From assembly GCA_007119615.1 (NCBI GenBank), contig SKPH01000006.1, positions 1-43,624 of the forward strand: a DNA stretch of 43,624 bases, given 5' to 3'. The position numbers were made by a program, and so were the translations under genes. This stretch comes from Syntrophomonadaceae bacterium. GTDB lineage: Bacteria > Bacillota > Dethiobacteria > DTU022. The notes under the pieces are model-generated. The model did no database searches. It was not told the DNA's origin and saw only the letters and a list, made by a program, of their open reading frames with translations. Below are positions 14,730 through 24,141 of this stretch, in pieces (the stretch's first letter is position 1; each line of letters begins with the position of its first letter).

Positions 14730-17408
14730 TTAATCCTCCTCCTTTCTTTTTTCTGTTTCCAGATACTTTATCACATAATCGAGCTCCTCCTGAGGAGTAT
14801 TGACTTCTCCATCCAGAACAGCTTGCTTAAGGCTATCTATTATTTGCCGGTAACGCGGCCCCGGCTCCAAACCCATTTTTTTCAAATCGCCTCCATCAAG
14901 ACGCGGGCGGATATAGCGCAGCCCGTCCATGTAGATCTTCAGGTGATCCATGACAGCAACGCTTTCGGTCAAGGCATGGGCCAACATGAGGGCTTCGATA
15001 GGCAGGGGTTCAAGATAGCGGACCACTGTGCTGGGGTTCAGATCTTCCCGGCCCAGCTTTTCAAGAACTGTGGGAACTTCCCGGCAGGCCTGAAAAATAA
15101 TTGAAGCTCTCTCTTGTGATAAGTTCAACTTACTTATTATAACAGAGAGGTCTGCAGATTCCAAACCACAGAACAAACCGCTAAGATATGTTAACTCCTT
15201 ATCAGGTTTTTTTTCCCACTCCCGGTTGTATGCCCAGTCCAAAACATTTTCAAGCTCAAAAAGGAGCTGCCAGATTTGTTGGCCCGGGTTTGTTCGTGGG
15301 TAGAGGTAAGGCATTAATCCCAGCTGATCAAAACGCCTGAGAATGTTAACTGGCGAGGGCTCATTGTAGATAAACCTTAATTCCCTGTTTAACCGCTGCC
15401 TGCTCACTTTTTCCAATACTTTTTGCTCAATTGCTTTTTCAATCCTCTCAAGAGTGTTCGGTTCTATTGTAAAAGCATAGCGTTGCTCAAACCTTACAGC
15501 CCGAAGGATGCGAAGTGGGTCATCAACAAAACTGAGCTGGTAAAGCGCCCTGATTATTTTACTCTGCAGGTCGCATCTTCCGTTAAAGTAATCGTAAAGT
15601 TCACCGTAATTATCTCCCACGAGAGAGCAGGCCATTGTATTTATCGTAAAATCGCGGCGGAAAAGATCGTTTTTTAAACTGGAACTTTCAACGCTTGGCA
15701 GGGCAGCCGGCGAAAGATAGAACTCTTTTCTCGCGGTGACCAGATCCAGCCTGAAACCATCTTCAAGTTCTATCGATGCTGTGCCAAATTGTTCAAAATG
15801 TTTCATACTGCCCGCTAACAGTTTATTCAGATTCCGGGCGAAATCCACGGCATCACCGAGAACCACGAAGTCAAGATCTTTTTCAAGAGGATATTTAAGC
15901 AGAAGATCCCTGATCATGCCGCCAACAAGATATATTTTTATATTCTGCCGCTCGGCAAGGCTTCTGACTCGCAGCAACAGTTTTTGTATTCGGGCCGGCA
16001 TTTCGCTTTGAATCAACGGCAAAATATTAACATCCTTTTCCTGGTCAAAATACCCGGACTCAGTTTCTGAAGTTGATTCGGTTCCTGCAACCTGGCTTAA
16101 TTTTTGTTTTAAAGATCGTCCTCTTCTGTCGAGAGAACTCAAGTAACGAAGGATATCGGAGCGGGTGACAATACCGACCAGGGCTCCGCTTGAATCAACA
16201 AGGGGAATCCGGCCGATATTTTCTTCAACCATCAGCCTGCGCAGTTCTGTCAGTGACTGTTCAGGCGCCGCAGTAATCAGTTTGCGGGACATAAAACCTT
16301 TTACCGGTGCGTGCCCCAGGCTGCTGCGCAACCCTTTGTGCAGGTCGCGGCGGGAAATGATCCCGACCAGACGCCCATCTTCAGTAACCGGAGCCCCTTT
16401 AAAGCTGTGTTCAGACAGCAATTGATCGGCTTCTTCAAGAGTGGTTTCGCTCTTTACAGTCAGGACCGGTTTGGATGCCGCTTTTTCAGCAGTAACCGCC
16501 GGCGGAAGGTAGTATTTCAGAAACTCAACCACCTGCTCCCTGACTTCTTCCACCTCAACCCCTTTGAAATGCGCAGAAACCACCCCGGGGTAACCTTTTA
16601 CATTAAACGGCGCCAGCAGTTCTACCAGGTCCACATCTTCATCTTTGGATCTTGCCGCCAGGTATATGCTATCGGTCATCTGAATAATGATCACTGTCAG
16701 GCTGGCATCTTCAATCTCATCCAGAAGCTGTAGTATTACGGCGGCTCCGTCAACATATTCATCGAGAATTGTAGTGCTAATCAAAACACGCCGCTGGTTT
16801 AATTCATAGAATTCACTGTTATGGAGTAATTTTTCCAGGAGTTCCTTCTGGACATCAGTAAGAGGCGACCGCAGATATTCCTGGATCAACTTTGTGCTGA
16901 GACCATTTTCCCAAAGATAGGCTACGGCTTTTGCGTCCCTGGCAGTAGAGATTTCATAAGTAAGACAACCTGTGTCTTCGTAAATGCCAAGGGTAAACAG
17001 GGTCGCCTCAAACTCTGTTAAAGGCAGTTTTCTTTTAATAATATCTTCCAGTAAAATAGTTGTCGTCGCACCAACCGGCTCAATCCTGGCTGAATCTGCT
17101 CCCAGATCTTCTTCGCCCGGGTGATGGTCGTAGACTGTAATGTGCCCGGCCTGATCGAGAAGTGAGGCCCATTTCCCCAATCGCTCCTTCCGATTTGTGT
17201 CCACTACAATGAGCGAGTTGAGTTTTTGATCGAGATCTTTTGGATCGCTTAGCGGCAGCAGGTCACGATAAAGATTAATGAATGCACGGACATTAGGCTG
17301 CAGGGGTTCAGGCATCAGGGCGGTAGTTCCGGGATATAGCTTTGTAGCGGCAACCAGTGCCGCCAGGGCATCAAAATCTCCGTTTACATGCGTGATTATT
17401 AAATTCAC
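14730..17408 (-). CDS. DHH-CBS-CBS-CCA nucleotidyltransferase fusion
   Basis: The start is GTG 17408 (VNLIITHVNGDFDAL), six bases after AGGTG; the frame also opens further up at 17483 without a good ribosome-binding site. About 892 residues. Domains in order: DHH phosphoesterase (HVNGDFDAL, VDTN, YDHH; about 1-310), two CBS domains (about 318-435), then a class II tRNA nucleotidyltransferase / poly(A) polymerase head (VGGMIRDLL and DLDFV, about 485-620) with its RNA-binding tail. The nucleotidyltransferase part adds CCA or A to RNA 3' ends. The DHH part may be a nanoRNase or phosphatase. This combined architecture is known, but its activity is seldom tested. CBS domains suggest adenine-nucleotide control. 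Confidence 0.9.
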   Translation of the reverse strand: MNLIITHVNGDFDALAALVAATKLYPGTTALMPEPLQPNVRAFINLYRDLLPLSDPKDLDQKLNSLIVVDTNRKERLGKWASLLDQAGHITVYDHHPGEEDLGADSARIEPVGATTTILLEDIIKRKLPLTEFEATLFTLGIYEDTGCLTYEISTARDAKAVAYLWENGLSTKLIQEYLRSPLTDVQKELLEKLLHNSEFYELNQRRVLISTTILDEYVDGAAVILQLLDEIEDASLTVIIIQMTDSIYLAARSKDEDVDLVELLAPFNVKGYPGVVSAHFKGVEVEEVREQVVEFLKYYLPPAVTAEKAASKPVLTVKSETTLEEADQLLSEHSFKGAPVTEDGRLVGIISRRDLHKGLRSSLGHAPVKGFMSRKLITAAPEQSLTELRRLMVEENIGRIPLVDSSGALVGIVTRSDILRYLSSLDRRGRSLKQKLSQVAGTESTSETESGYFDQEKDVNILPLIQSEMPARIQKLLLRVRSLAERQNIKIYLVGGMIRDLLLKYPLEKDLDFVVLGDAVDFARNLNKLLAGSMKHFEQFGTASIELEDGFRLDLVTARKEFYLSPAALPSVESSSLKNDLFRRDFTINTMACSLVGDNYGELYDYFNGRCDLQSKIIRALYQLSFVDDPLRILRAVRFEQRYAFTIEPNTLERIEKAIEQKVLEKVSRQRLNRELRFIYNEPSPVNILRRFDQLGLMPYLYPRTNPGQQIWQLLFELENVLDWAYNREWEKKPDKELTYLSGLFCGLESADLSVIISKLNLSQERASIIFQACREVPTVLEKLGREDLNPSTVVRYLEPLPIEALMLAHALTESVAVMDHLKIYMDGLRYIRPRLDGGDLKKMGLEPGPRYRQIIDSLKQAVLDGEVNTPQEELDYVIKYLETEKRKEED

Positions 17409-17727
17409 TTCATACACCTGTTTTCTCCAAGGCTTTGCTATCTTAAAATAATTGATCTTACCCGGCGTTTCCAGGTATAACATATGAGTAGCAGTAGCTA
17501 CCCTGCCGCGGCAACTTCACCGTCACTTCACCGGTTTAAAGTCCCGGAAGAATTTCAGGAAGCTGCTCAAACCCGGGTAGTTGATTGCACTGCCTTTAGT
17601 TAATCAAACTTCTCAACTACAGCTTTGGGAGTATTGAAATCTTGATCTCCATACATTTTAGCAGCAGGAAAAGCGCCGGCGCCGGACGCTATCCGGGACG
17701 ATCGCCAGACCCCGCTTCACCGGCAAA
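17409..17727. other. 319-base intergenic gap with no convincing gene
   Basis: This gap separates xerD (upstream in the transcription direction) from the DHH-CBS-CCA gene. On the minus strand a GC-rich stretch near 17675-17700 (CCGGATAGCGTCCGG and GCGCCGGCGC followed by TTTT) could fold and weakly terminate. A tiny frame at 17600-17656 encodes 18 residues (MYGDQDFNTPKAVVEKFD) with protein-like composition but no ribosome-binding site; it could be a gene remnant. I see no tRNA or known riboswitch. Confidence 0.4.
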
Positions 17728-18615
17728 TCAGGCCCGGGGATGCGATTTATCATATACTTCTCTAATCTTTCTGCGGGTAATCTGGGTATAAATCTGAGTC
17801 GTAGAGATATCGGAGTGGCCAAGCATTTCCTGGACAGACCTTAAATCTGCACCGTTCTCCAGCAGATGCGTAGCAAAAGAATGGCGGAGAGTATGCGGGG
17901 TTACGTCGCCTTTAATATTAGATTTTCTGGCATATTTTTTAAGTATTTTCCAAAAGCCCTGTCTTGTCATTCGACTGCCGTGATGGTTAACAAAAAGAGC
18001 CGGTTCACCGTTCTTTTTAAGTTGTTTCGCCCTTGATTTATCCAGGTAGTCATTAACATAGTTAATTGCTATGGAACCAATAGGCACAATACGCTCCTTC
18101 ATACCTTTGCCCCGGCAGCGCAGGTAGCCTACAAGAGGATCAAAATCGGTGATGTTGAGGGAAACCAACTCCGATACTCTAATCCCGGAGGCATAAAGCA
18201 GCTCCAGCATAGCCCTGTCCCTCAGCCCGTTATGCTCTCCAGGCTTTGGCTGGGAAAGCAACTGGTCCACTTCCTGTGTAGTCAGAACACGGGGAAGCCT
18301 TTTTTCAATACGCGGCGACTCCAGCTCCAGAGCCGGGTTGCTTTCAATTACTCCTTCCTGGAGGAGATAGTTAAAAAAAGATCGGATTGACGCAATACAG
18401 CGTGATATCGAGGAAGTTGCGTTGCCGTTCTTTTTTAATTCGCCAATAAATATGTTTAATGATTCCCGGTCGATTATTTCCGGTTCTTTGATTTTTCTTT
18501 TGTCCATGAATGTAATAAATTTATTCAGATCGCGCCGGTAAGATTCCAATGTATTCTTGGAAAGGCCTTTTTCTACCGCCAGGTAATTACTATATTCTTG
18601 TAAAAGTTTCTGCAT
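17728..18615 (-). CDS. xerD: Site-specific tyrosine recombinase XerD
   Basis: XerD resolves chromosome dimers at dif with XerC or a partner. ATG 18615 (MQKLLQEY) gives 295 residues; the frame continues to a TTG at 18642. The N-terminal SAM-like domain is followed by the catalytic domain: Arg in ASGIRVSEL, HTLRHSFATHL (HxxR), the second His in LGHSDISTTQ and the nucleophile Tyr in IYTQ. It lies next to nudF, as in Bacilli and Clostridia, but spoIIM, which commonly sits between them, is missing. Confidence 0.95.
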   Translation of the reverse strand: MQKLLQEYSNYLAVEKGLSKNTLESYRRDLNKFITFMDKRKIKEPEIIDRESLNIFIGELKKNGNATSSISRCIASIRSFFNYLLQEGVIESNPALELESPRIEKRLPRVLTTQEVDQLLSQPKPGEHNGLRDRAMLELLYASGIRVSELVSLNITDFDPLVGYLRCRGKGMKERIVPIGSIAINYVNDYLDKSRAKQLKKNGEPALFVNHHGSRMTRQGFWKILKKYARKSNIKGDVTPHTLRHSFATHLLENGADLRSVQEMLGHSDISTTQIYTQITRRKIREVYDKSHPRA

Positions 18616-18737
18616 GGGTATTGCTGTCCTCACATATGACAATTAATATTGAAGTATAAAGCAATTCAACACCGGTATATTAAATACCTTCTAGAATTGG
18701 GCAATCTGAATAAATATATTTAATTTATTGGCAACTT

Positions 18738-19268
18738 TTAAATTCCCCTGAGCATTGCTTCCTGCAGCGCAATAATTGTTTTACCATCTTTAATCTGGCC
18801 GGACTTAATCATTTCCAGGGCTTCGGACAGGGGAACAGTAACTACACTGATTCTCTCTTCCGGGTCGGTGGTCGGGGCTGTGGATTCTTTTAAATCCGTG
18901 ACCTCAAAGATGTAAATTAATTCATCACAAAAACCGGGAGAAGGATAAAATAAAAATAACTCCCTCCACTTTCCACCTTCAAGTCCGGTTTCTTCCAACA
19001 ATTCACGACGAGCACACTCCAGTGGTTCTTCGTTTGGCTCAAGTTTGCCTGCCGGGATCTCCAGGAGGATCTGCCCCGCAGGCTGACGGTGTTGTTTAAC
19101 CAGGATGATACCCTTCTTTTCATCGAGTACCAGCATGGCAACTGCACCTGGATGCTCAACTATTTCGCGAAAAGCAATCTGCCCTCCGGATATTTTAACC
19201 CGATCCTGGCGGACATTGATAATCCTGCCCCGGTAAAGATAGCTGGTCGACAGGGTTTCTTCATGCAA
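18738..19268 (-). CDS. nudF: ADP-ribose pyrophosphatase (Nudix)
   Basis: This enzyme hydrolyses ADP-ribose to AMP and ribose 5-phosphate. The Nudix box is complete, running from GKLEPNEEP to RRELLEETGLEGG. The protein is 176 residues from TTG 19268. That TTG has a poor ribosome-binding site. An in-frame ATT at 19283 lies six bases after AGGTGA, so a rare ATT start adding five residues cannot be excluded. The neighbours acyl-CoA dehydrogenase and xerD run in the same direction. Confidence 0.9.
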   Translation of the reverse strand: MHEETLSTSYLYRGRIINVRQDRVKISGGQIAFREIVEHPGAVAMLVLDEKKGIILVKQHRQPAGQILLEIPAGKLEPNEEPLECARRELLEETGLEGGKWRELFLFYPSPGFCDELIYIFEVTDLKESTAPTTDPEERISVVTVPLSEALEMIKSGQIKDGKTIIALQEAMLRGI

Positions 19269-19297
19269 CCGGTCGCTAATTAGCTTTCACCTCACAA

Positions 19298-20443
19298 TCA
19301 GATTTTTCTGCAGATAATGCCGTTGGCAATAATCAGACGCTGGATCTGGCTGGTTCCTTCGTAGATCTGCATTATCTTGGCATCGCGCATATATTTTTCA
19401 AGCGGATAATCCCTGGTGAACCCGTAACCGCCCAGTACCTGGAGAGCATCTACTGTCACCCGCATAGCCATATCGCCGGCATAAGCCTTGGCCATGGCGG
19501 CATAAGTGGATAGGCCTTTTTCACCTTTACCGATCATGGCTGCTGCGCGGAAGATCAAACAACGGGCCGCTTCAATCTCCATCGCCATATCGGCCAGCAT
19601 AAACTGGATAGCCTGTTGCTGAATAATCGGTTTTCCAAACTGGACCCGTTCACGGGCATAATCTACAGCCGCCTCATAAGCAGCCCTGGCCACACCCACC
19701 GCCAGCGAAGCAATCATCGGCCTGGAGATATCAAAAGTTTCCATCGCCACTCTGAAACCACCGCATTCTTTGCCAAGCATATTTTCCCCGGGGATGCGGA
19801 CATCTTCAAAAACTACCACTGCCGTATTGCTGGCCCGGATACCCATTTTCTTCTCTTTTTTACTGGCATCAATACCCGGAGTGCCTCTCTCCACAACGAA
19901 AGGAGTCAGAGTTCTGGCCCCTCTTTTCGGATTAACAACTGCAAATACGACATAAAAGTCGGCGTAAGTTCCGTTGGTAATGAAGCATTTGGTTCCGTTA
20001 ATTATATAATCGGAACCATCTTTAATTGCCGTGGTTGAAATTGAGCTGACATCGGAGCCGGCATTTGGTTCGGTAAGGCAGAATGAAGCCAATTTACCAT
20101 CGCACAGTTCAGGCAGGTACTTTTTCTTCTGTTCTTCACTGCCTGCAATCAGGATCGGAAGCATGGCCAGAGAGTTGGCGCCTACCCCGGTAGCTATACC
20201 GGCACAACCTCGTCCTAACTCTTCAGTCACCAGGCATACAGTAACTTCATCCATTCCTGCCCCGCCGTATTCTTCCGGAATATTGATTGATGAAAATCCT
20301 TCGGCAGTCATCCGGCGGACCAGATCTACAGGCATCTCCTCTTTTTCGTCGTATTCGGCCGCAACCGGAGCAATCTCTTTTTCAGCATATTCGCAGGCCA
20401 TTTTCTGCATGGCCAGTTGTTCGGTGGTAAGTTCAAAGTCCAT
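19298..20443 (-). CDS. Acyl-CoA dehydrogenase (short-chain type)
   Basis: This 381-residue FAD enzyme oxidises acyl-CoA to enoyl-CoA. ATG 20443 follows GGAGG at seven bases. FAD and substrate motifs are CLTEPNAGSD and TNGTYAD (FITNG). The catalytic base is the Glu of QIYEGTSQIQR, at the standard position for short- and butyryl-CoA enzymes. YGFTRDYPLEKYMRDAKI is also typical. It is not next to etfAB, crotonase or thiolase, so the electron acceptor and pathway are unclear. It occupies the place where spoIVB and spo0A usually follow recN. Confidence 0.92.
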   Translation of the reverse strand: MDFELTTEQLAMQKMACEYAEKEIAPVAAEYDEKEEMPVDLVRRMTAEGFSSINIPEEYGGAGMDEVTVCLVTEELGRGCAGIATGVGANSLAMLPILIAGSEEQKKKYLPELCDGKLASFCLTEPNAGSDVSSISTTAIKDGSDYIINGTKCFITNGTYADFYVVFAVVNPKRGARTLTPFVVERGTPGIDASKKEKKMGIRASNTAVVVFEDVRIPGENMLGKECGGFRVAMETFDISRPMIASLAVGVARAAYEAAVDYARERVQFGKPIIQQQAIQFMLADMAMEIEAARCLIFRAAAMIGKGEKGLSTYAAMAKAYAGDMAMRVTVDALQVLGGYGFTRDYPLEKYMRDAKIMQIYEGTSQIQRLIIANGIICRKI

Positions 20444-20526
20444 TGTTTATCCTCCCTGTCATTGTTTAATTCATTTCAATCCGTTTTTTTTAACACAGCT
20501 GCTGCGGTTCAGCACATTTAAACGGA

Positions 20527-22242
20527 TCAGTTGGCAGCCTTCAATTTTTTGTGGCGTCTGGCTCTTTCCAGCAAGCTGTCGACATGCCTAAGGCTTACTT
20601 CATCGATGCTTGCTCCGTCGAGCATGCGGGCCAATTCCTCCCTAATTTCCGGTGTGGATAATTTTTCTGCCCTGGTGATAGTCCTGTTCCCGGCTGTCTC
20701 TTTATAAAGGCGGATATGGCAATCGGCCATTGAAGCAATTTGCGGACTGTGTGTAACACACATGACCTGGTGATGAAAGGCCAGTTGTGCCAATTTTTCG
20801 GCAACTGCCTGCACTGTTGCACCACCGATACCTGAATCTACCTCGTCAAATATCAGGGTAGGAATCAGGTCCTGGCGGGCCAGGATAGTTTTAAGAGCCA
20901 GCATTACCCGCGATACCTCTCCGCCTGAAATAATCTTTGTCAGGGGCTTAACTTCTTCACCGCGGTTGGCTGAAAAAAAGAACTCAACCTGGTCCATCCC
21001 TTTTGGAGAAAATCTCTCTTTAGCCGTAATTCTGATTTCAAACCGGGCGCCGGCCAGGGCGAGCTCTTTCAGGCACTCTTCAAGCAGTTTTTCCAGGTTA
21101 AGCGCTGTCTCCCGGCGCAGGGCGCGCAAAGAGTTACTTTCCGCAGTCAGTTCTTTTTCCAGATCGCTTATCTCAGCTTCAATTTTTTCAACCACTGCTT
21201 CGCTGTTCTGCAGCCGCTCCAGGTCTTCTTCGAGCTTCTCACCAAAAGCGATTATGTCTTCGATCGTCGTTCCATATTTACGTTTTAGGTTGTTTACCAG
21301 GTTTAATCGATCCTGAATTACGGTTAATTCATTGGGTTCAAATTCAAACCCGGCCTGGTAATCACGAAGCTCGTAGGAAACTTCCTCCAACTGGGCAGAG
21401 GCGCCGGCAAGAAGATCCAGCAGGGGAGAAAGTTTCCGGTCGATGGTCGCGGCTTCACTCAGGAGTTTCAATGACCGGTTCAAACGATCGACTATGGCTT
21501 CCACCGGGCTGTCTTCTTCACCGCTGTAAATATCGGCATACGCACTTGCAGTCAGGTTGCATATTTTTTCAGCATTGGCCAGAATTTTTTCTTTTTCGGC
21601 CAATTCCTGGTCTTCACCGGGGCTAAGCACTGCCTCCTTGATCTCTTTAAGCTGGAAAGCAGTTATGTCTATCCTTCTCTCACGTTCAACACTGCTTTCT
21701 CCGAGTTCTGTCAGCTCTTTTTTTAGGCTTTGGATCTTTTTAAAAAGTTCATCTACTTTAGAACGGGATGTATTTATAGTTTCTCCACCAAATGAGTCGA
21801 GCAGCTCAAGATGTTGTTCCGGCCGCAGTAACGACTGGTGCTGGTGCTGTCCGTGCAGATCAACTAACAACTGCCCGATTTCTTTTAGAAACGATACCGG
21901 AACCGCACGCCCGTTGACCCGGGCTACGCTGCGGCCGGTGCGAAATACTTCACGGGCGATAATCAGTTCATCGGAAGGATTAATTCCGGACTGATCGAGA
22001 AATTTACCGATCTCGTCCGCCAGAGCCGGTTCGCAGCAAACAATACCTTCGACATATGCTGTATCGCTTCCCTGGCGAACCTGTTCTACTACGGCTCTTT
22101 CACCGAGGAGCAAATTTATAGCATCGATAATAATAGATTTTCCTGCTCCTGTTTCACCGCTTAATATATTCAAACCGGGACTAAAGTTAAGGCTCAGGTC
22201 ATCAATCAGAGCAAAATTGGAAACCCTTAACTCAATAAACAT
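20527..22242 (-). CDS. recN: DNA repair ATPase RecN
   Basis: RecN is an SMC-like ATPase acting in double-strand break repair. The preferred start is ATG 22242 (MFIELRVSNFALIDD), with GGAGG seven bases upstream, giving 571 residues. An ATG at 22257 lies within that ribosome-binding site. Walker A is GETGAGKS (GLNILSGETGAGKSI), the coiled-coil region runs about 155-400, the ABC signature region is KIISGGEVSRVML, and Walker B is LIFDEVDSGIGG. It has its own promoter at 22290-22319. argR, its usual upstream neighbour, is absent. Confidence 0.96.
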   Translation of the reverse strand: MFIELRVSNFALIDDLSLNFSPGLNILSGETGAGKSIIIDAINLLLGERAVVEQVRQGSDTAYVEGIVCCEPALADEIGKFLDQSGINPSDELIIAREVFRTGRSVARVNGRAVPVSFLKEIGQLLVDLHGQHQHQSLLRPEQHLELLDSFGGETINTSRSKVDELFKKIQSLKKELTELGESSVERERRIDITAFQLKEIKEAVLSPGEDQELAEKEKILANAEKICNLTASAYADIYSGEEDSPVEAIVDRLNRSLKLLSEAATIDRKLSPLLDLLAGASAQLEEVSYELRDYQAGFEFEPNELTVIQDRLNLVNNLKRKYGTTIEDIIAFGEKLEEDLERLQNSEAVVEKIEAEISDLEKELTAESNSLRALRRETALNLEKLLEECLKELALAGARFEIRITAKERFSPKGMDQVEFFFSANRGEEVKPLTKIISGGEVSRVMLALKTILARQDLIPTLIFDEVDSGIGGATVQAVAEKLAQLAFHHQVMCVTHSPQIASMADCHIRLYKETAGNRTITRAEKLSTPEIREELARMLDGASIDEVSLRHVDSLLERARRHKKLKAAN

Positions 22243-22289
22243 CCCGTATCCTCCCAAATGCCATACCAGCTTTCGCCTTGGTTGTTTTA

Positions 22290-22319
22290 ATTATATGGTG
22301 CTTATAATTCAGTTTACAA
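22290..22319 (-). promoter_or_regulatory. Sigma-A-type promoter for recN
   Basis: On the minus strand TTGTAA (22319-22314) and a perfect TATAAT (22295-22290) are separated by 18 bases, about 48 bases upstream of the recN ATG. I see no LexA-type operator overlapping it, although recN is SOS-controlled in some Firmicutes. Confidence 0.7.
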
Positions 22320-22382
22320 AAACTCACATGCTCCTACACGCCGGATCATAATCCCTTGTTCCGGACCTTAATATCTGCTTAA

Positions 22383-23234
22383 TTAACCTTTTAATTTCTG
22401 ATGAAGCATCCTGTAGAATGAATAATCATGAAAACAGACCAGCTTAACCTTTTGTTCGGAGCGTCGAATAATAATATGATCTTTATCTTCCATGGCAAAC
22501 CTGACCTGGCCGTCGACCGTGAGGACGACCTGGACTTGACGGGAATCGATGCGCAGCTTCATTTTATCATTGCCGTTAATAATTACCGATCTATTGTAGA
22601 GACTGTGCGGGCAAATCGGGGTTACCACAAACAATTCCATGGTCGGGTTGACGATCGGGCCCCCCGCCGACAGAGAATATCCCGTCGAACCGGTTGGTGT
22701 GGACACGATAATTCCGTCCCCGGAGTAGCTTTCCATAAAATCTTCATTAACGTGGGTTTCAACCTTGATTATTCTTGAAAAAGGCCCTCTCGAGATAACG
22801 ATATCATTGAGGGCCTGGTAATATCCCAGGTCATCATCGCCACGGCGCAACCATGCTTCGATCATCATCCGCTCCTGGTAGCTGTACTGTTCCGTTGCGA
22901 TATACTGTAAGAAGCGTTCCATCTGCTCAACTTCAATTTCAGCTAAAAAGCCCTTCTGTCCGAGGTTAATGCCCAGTATCGGCACATCCCAGCAGGCCAG
23001 ATCACGGGCGACACGAAGAATGGTGCCGTCCCCTCCGACAACTATAATAATTTTTAGTCTATCCTTCCATACGGAGAGCTGCTCAGCCAGTGATACTTCG
23101 CTGTAGAAGTCTGCCAGTTCTTTACCGGCTACCTGCATAGTAATCTGGCGCTGTTTAAAGAAGCGGGTTATCTTCTCGACAACCAGGGTTGAATTTTTTT
23201 TATGCCAGTTGGGAATTAACCCTAGATCTTTCAC
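22383..23234 (-). CDS. nadK: NAD kinase
   Basis: NadK makes NADP from NAD using ATP or polyphosphate. The start is GTG 23234, five bases after GGAGGA, giving 283 residues. The catalytic GGDGT motif is at about residues 67-71. The conserved ALNDIVISRG and SGDGIIVSTPTGSTGYSLSAGGP segments are intact. It sits between tlyA and recN, as in many Clostridia. Confidence 0.96.
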   Translation of the reverse strand: MKDLGLIPNWHKKNSTLVVEKITRFFKQRQITMQVAGKELADFYSEVSLAEQLSVWKDRLKIIIVVGGDGTILRVARDLACWDVPILGINLGQKGFLAEIEVEQMERFLQYIATEQYSYQERMMIEAWLRRGDDDLGYYQALNDIVISRGPFSRIIKVETHVNEDFMESYSGDGIIVSTPTGSTGYSLSAGGPIVNPTMELFVVTPICPHSLYNRSVIINGNDKMKLRIDSRQVQVVLTVDGQVRFAMEDKDHIIIRRSEQKVKLVCFHDYSFYRMLHQKLKG

Positions 23235-23304
23235 ACGGTTCCTCCTGTGAAACTATTTCTATATTTTTAATTCTTTGCAGCAGCTCCGGATCCTTTACCT
23301 GGCT

Positions 23305-24141
23305 TTAATTTTTCTTTCCCAGTAATTCATGATGAGCCTGCACAACGGCCCGATCAATGCAGCCGGTATAGTCCTCCCGGCAACTGCACCCGGACTTCCG
23401 GTTAAAATCAAAATAAGCAAAATACTCAATGTTACCCTTAGGTCCGGGCCACCTGGAGAAAGTTATATCCCGGAAGCAGTATCCGGCTCGGCAGGCCATA
23501 TCTAAGGTATCTTTAAGAATCCTGCGGTGCAGTTCGGGGTCTCGGATAACACCTTTTCCTTTGCCGGCATCTATCCGGCCCGCTTCAAACTGTGGCTTAA
23601 TCAGGGCAAGTACAGCGGGAATAGTCAGTTTACTTAATACAGGCAGTACTTTGGAGAGCGAGATAAATGATACATCTACAACTGCCAGATCCGGCAGCCG
23701 GTCCAAATCACTGCGCGTAAGATTGCGGATATTAAACCGTTCCATCACAGTGACCCTGGAATCATTGCGCAGGCTCTGGTCAAGCTGCCCGTAGCCTACA
23801 TCAAGGGCAAATACAAATTTGGCTCCTTTTTTCAACAGGCAATCAGTGAAACCTCCGGTTGATGAGCCGACATCGAGAACAACCAGACCCCGCACATCGA
23901 TCTGCAGCTCATGCAGCGCACCTTCAATTTTTAATCCGCCGCGGCTAACATAAGGGTTTTCAGGTTTGCGCAGGTTGATCTCCACACTGCTGTCATGGAG
24001 TGTGCCCGGTTTATCGCTAACCCGACCGTTTACAATAACATTTCCGGCCATTATTTCAGCCTGAATACGGCTGCGGCTTAAATCGGGCCGTCTTTCTGCG
24101 AGCAGCAGATCCAGGCGTTCCTTTCGTTCCCGGGCGCTCAA
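23305..24141 (-). CDS. tlyA: TlyA-family rRNA methyltransferase / hemolysin-like protein
   Basis: TlyA proteins methylate rRNA ribose 2'-OH groups. The best start is TTG 24141, overlapping the dxs stop (TTGA) with AAAGGT five bases upstream. This gives 278 residues; the open frame upstream is dxs in another frame. An S4 domain (LDLLLAERRPDLSRSR, about 8-65) precedes an FtsJ-like methyltransferase domain with SAM motif VLDVGSSTGGFTDCLL and catalytic-region residues in DVSFISL and ALIKPQFE. Its substrate in this organism is not known. Confidence 0.93.
   Translation of the reverse strand: MSARERKERLDLLLAERRPDLSRSRIQAEIMAGNVIVNGRVSDKPGTLHDSSVEINLRKPENPYVSRGGLKIEGALHELQIDVRGLVVLDVGSSTGGFTDCLLKKGAKFVFALDVGYGQLDQSLRNDSRVTVMERFNIRNLTRSDLDRLPDLAVVDVSFISLSKVLPVLSKLTIPAVLALIKPQFEAGRIDAGKGKGVIRDPELHRRILKDTLDMACRAGYCFRDITFSRWPGPKGNIEYFAYFDFNRKSGCSCREDYTGCIDRAVVQAHHELLGKKN

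Noticed and set aside
17600-17656. An 18-codon frame (MYGDQDFNTPKAVVEKFD) on the minus strand between xerD and the CCA gene
   Set aside because: It looks protein-like but has no ribosome-binding site and no recognised family. It may be the end of a decayed gene.
18616-18737. AT-rich inverted repeats in the nudF-xerD gap (for example GGTAT/ATACC near 18673-18687)
   Set aside because: The stems are weak and AT-only in part, and no properly spaced promoter boxes could be set.
20479-20527. An 8-bp inverted repeat (ATCCGTTT/AAACGGAT) after recN
   Set aside because: It includes the recN stop and has a 33-base loop and no T-run on the transcribed strand, so a terminator is not convincing.
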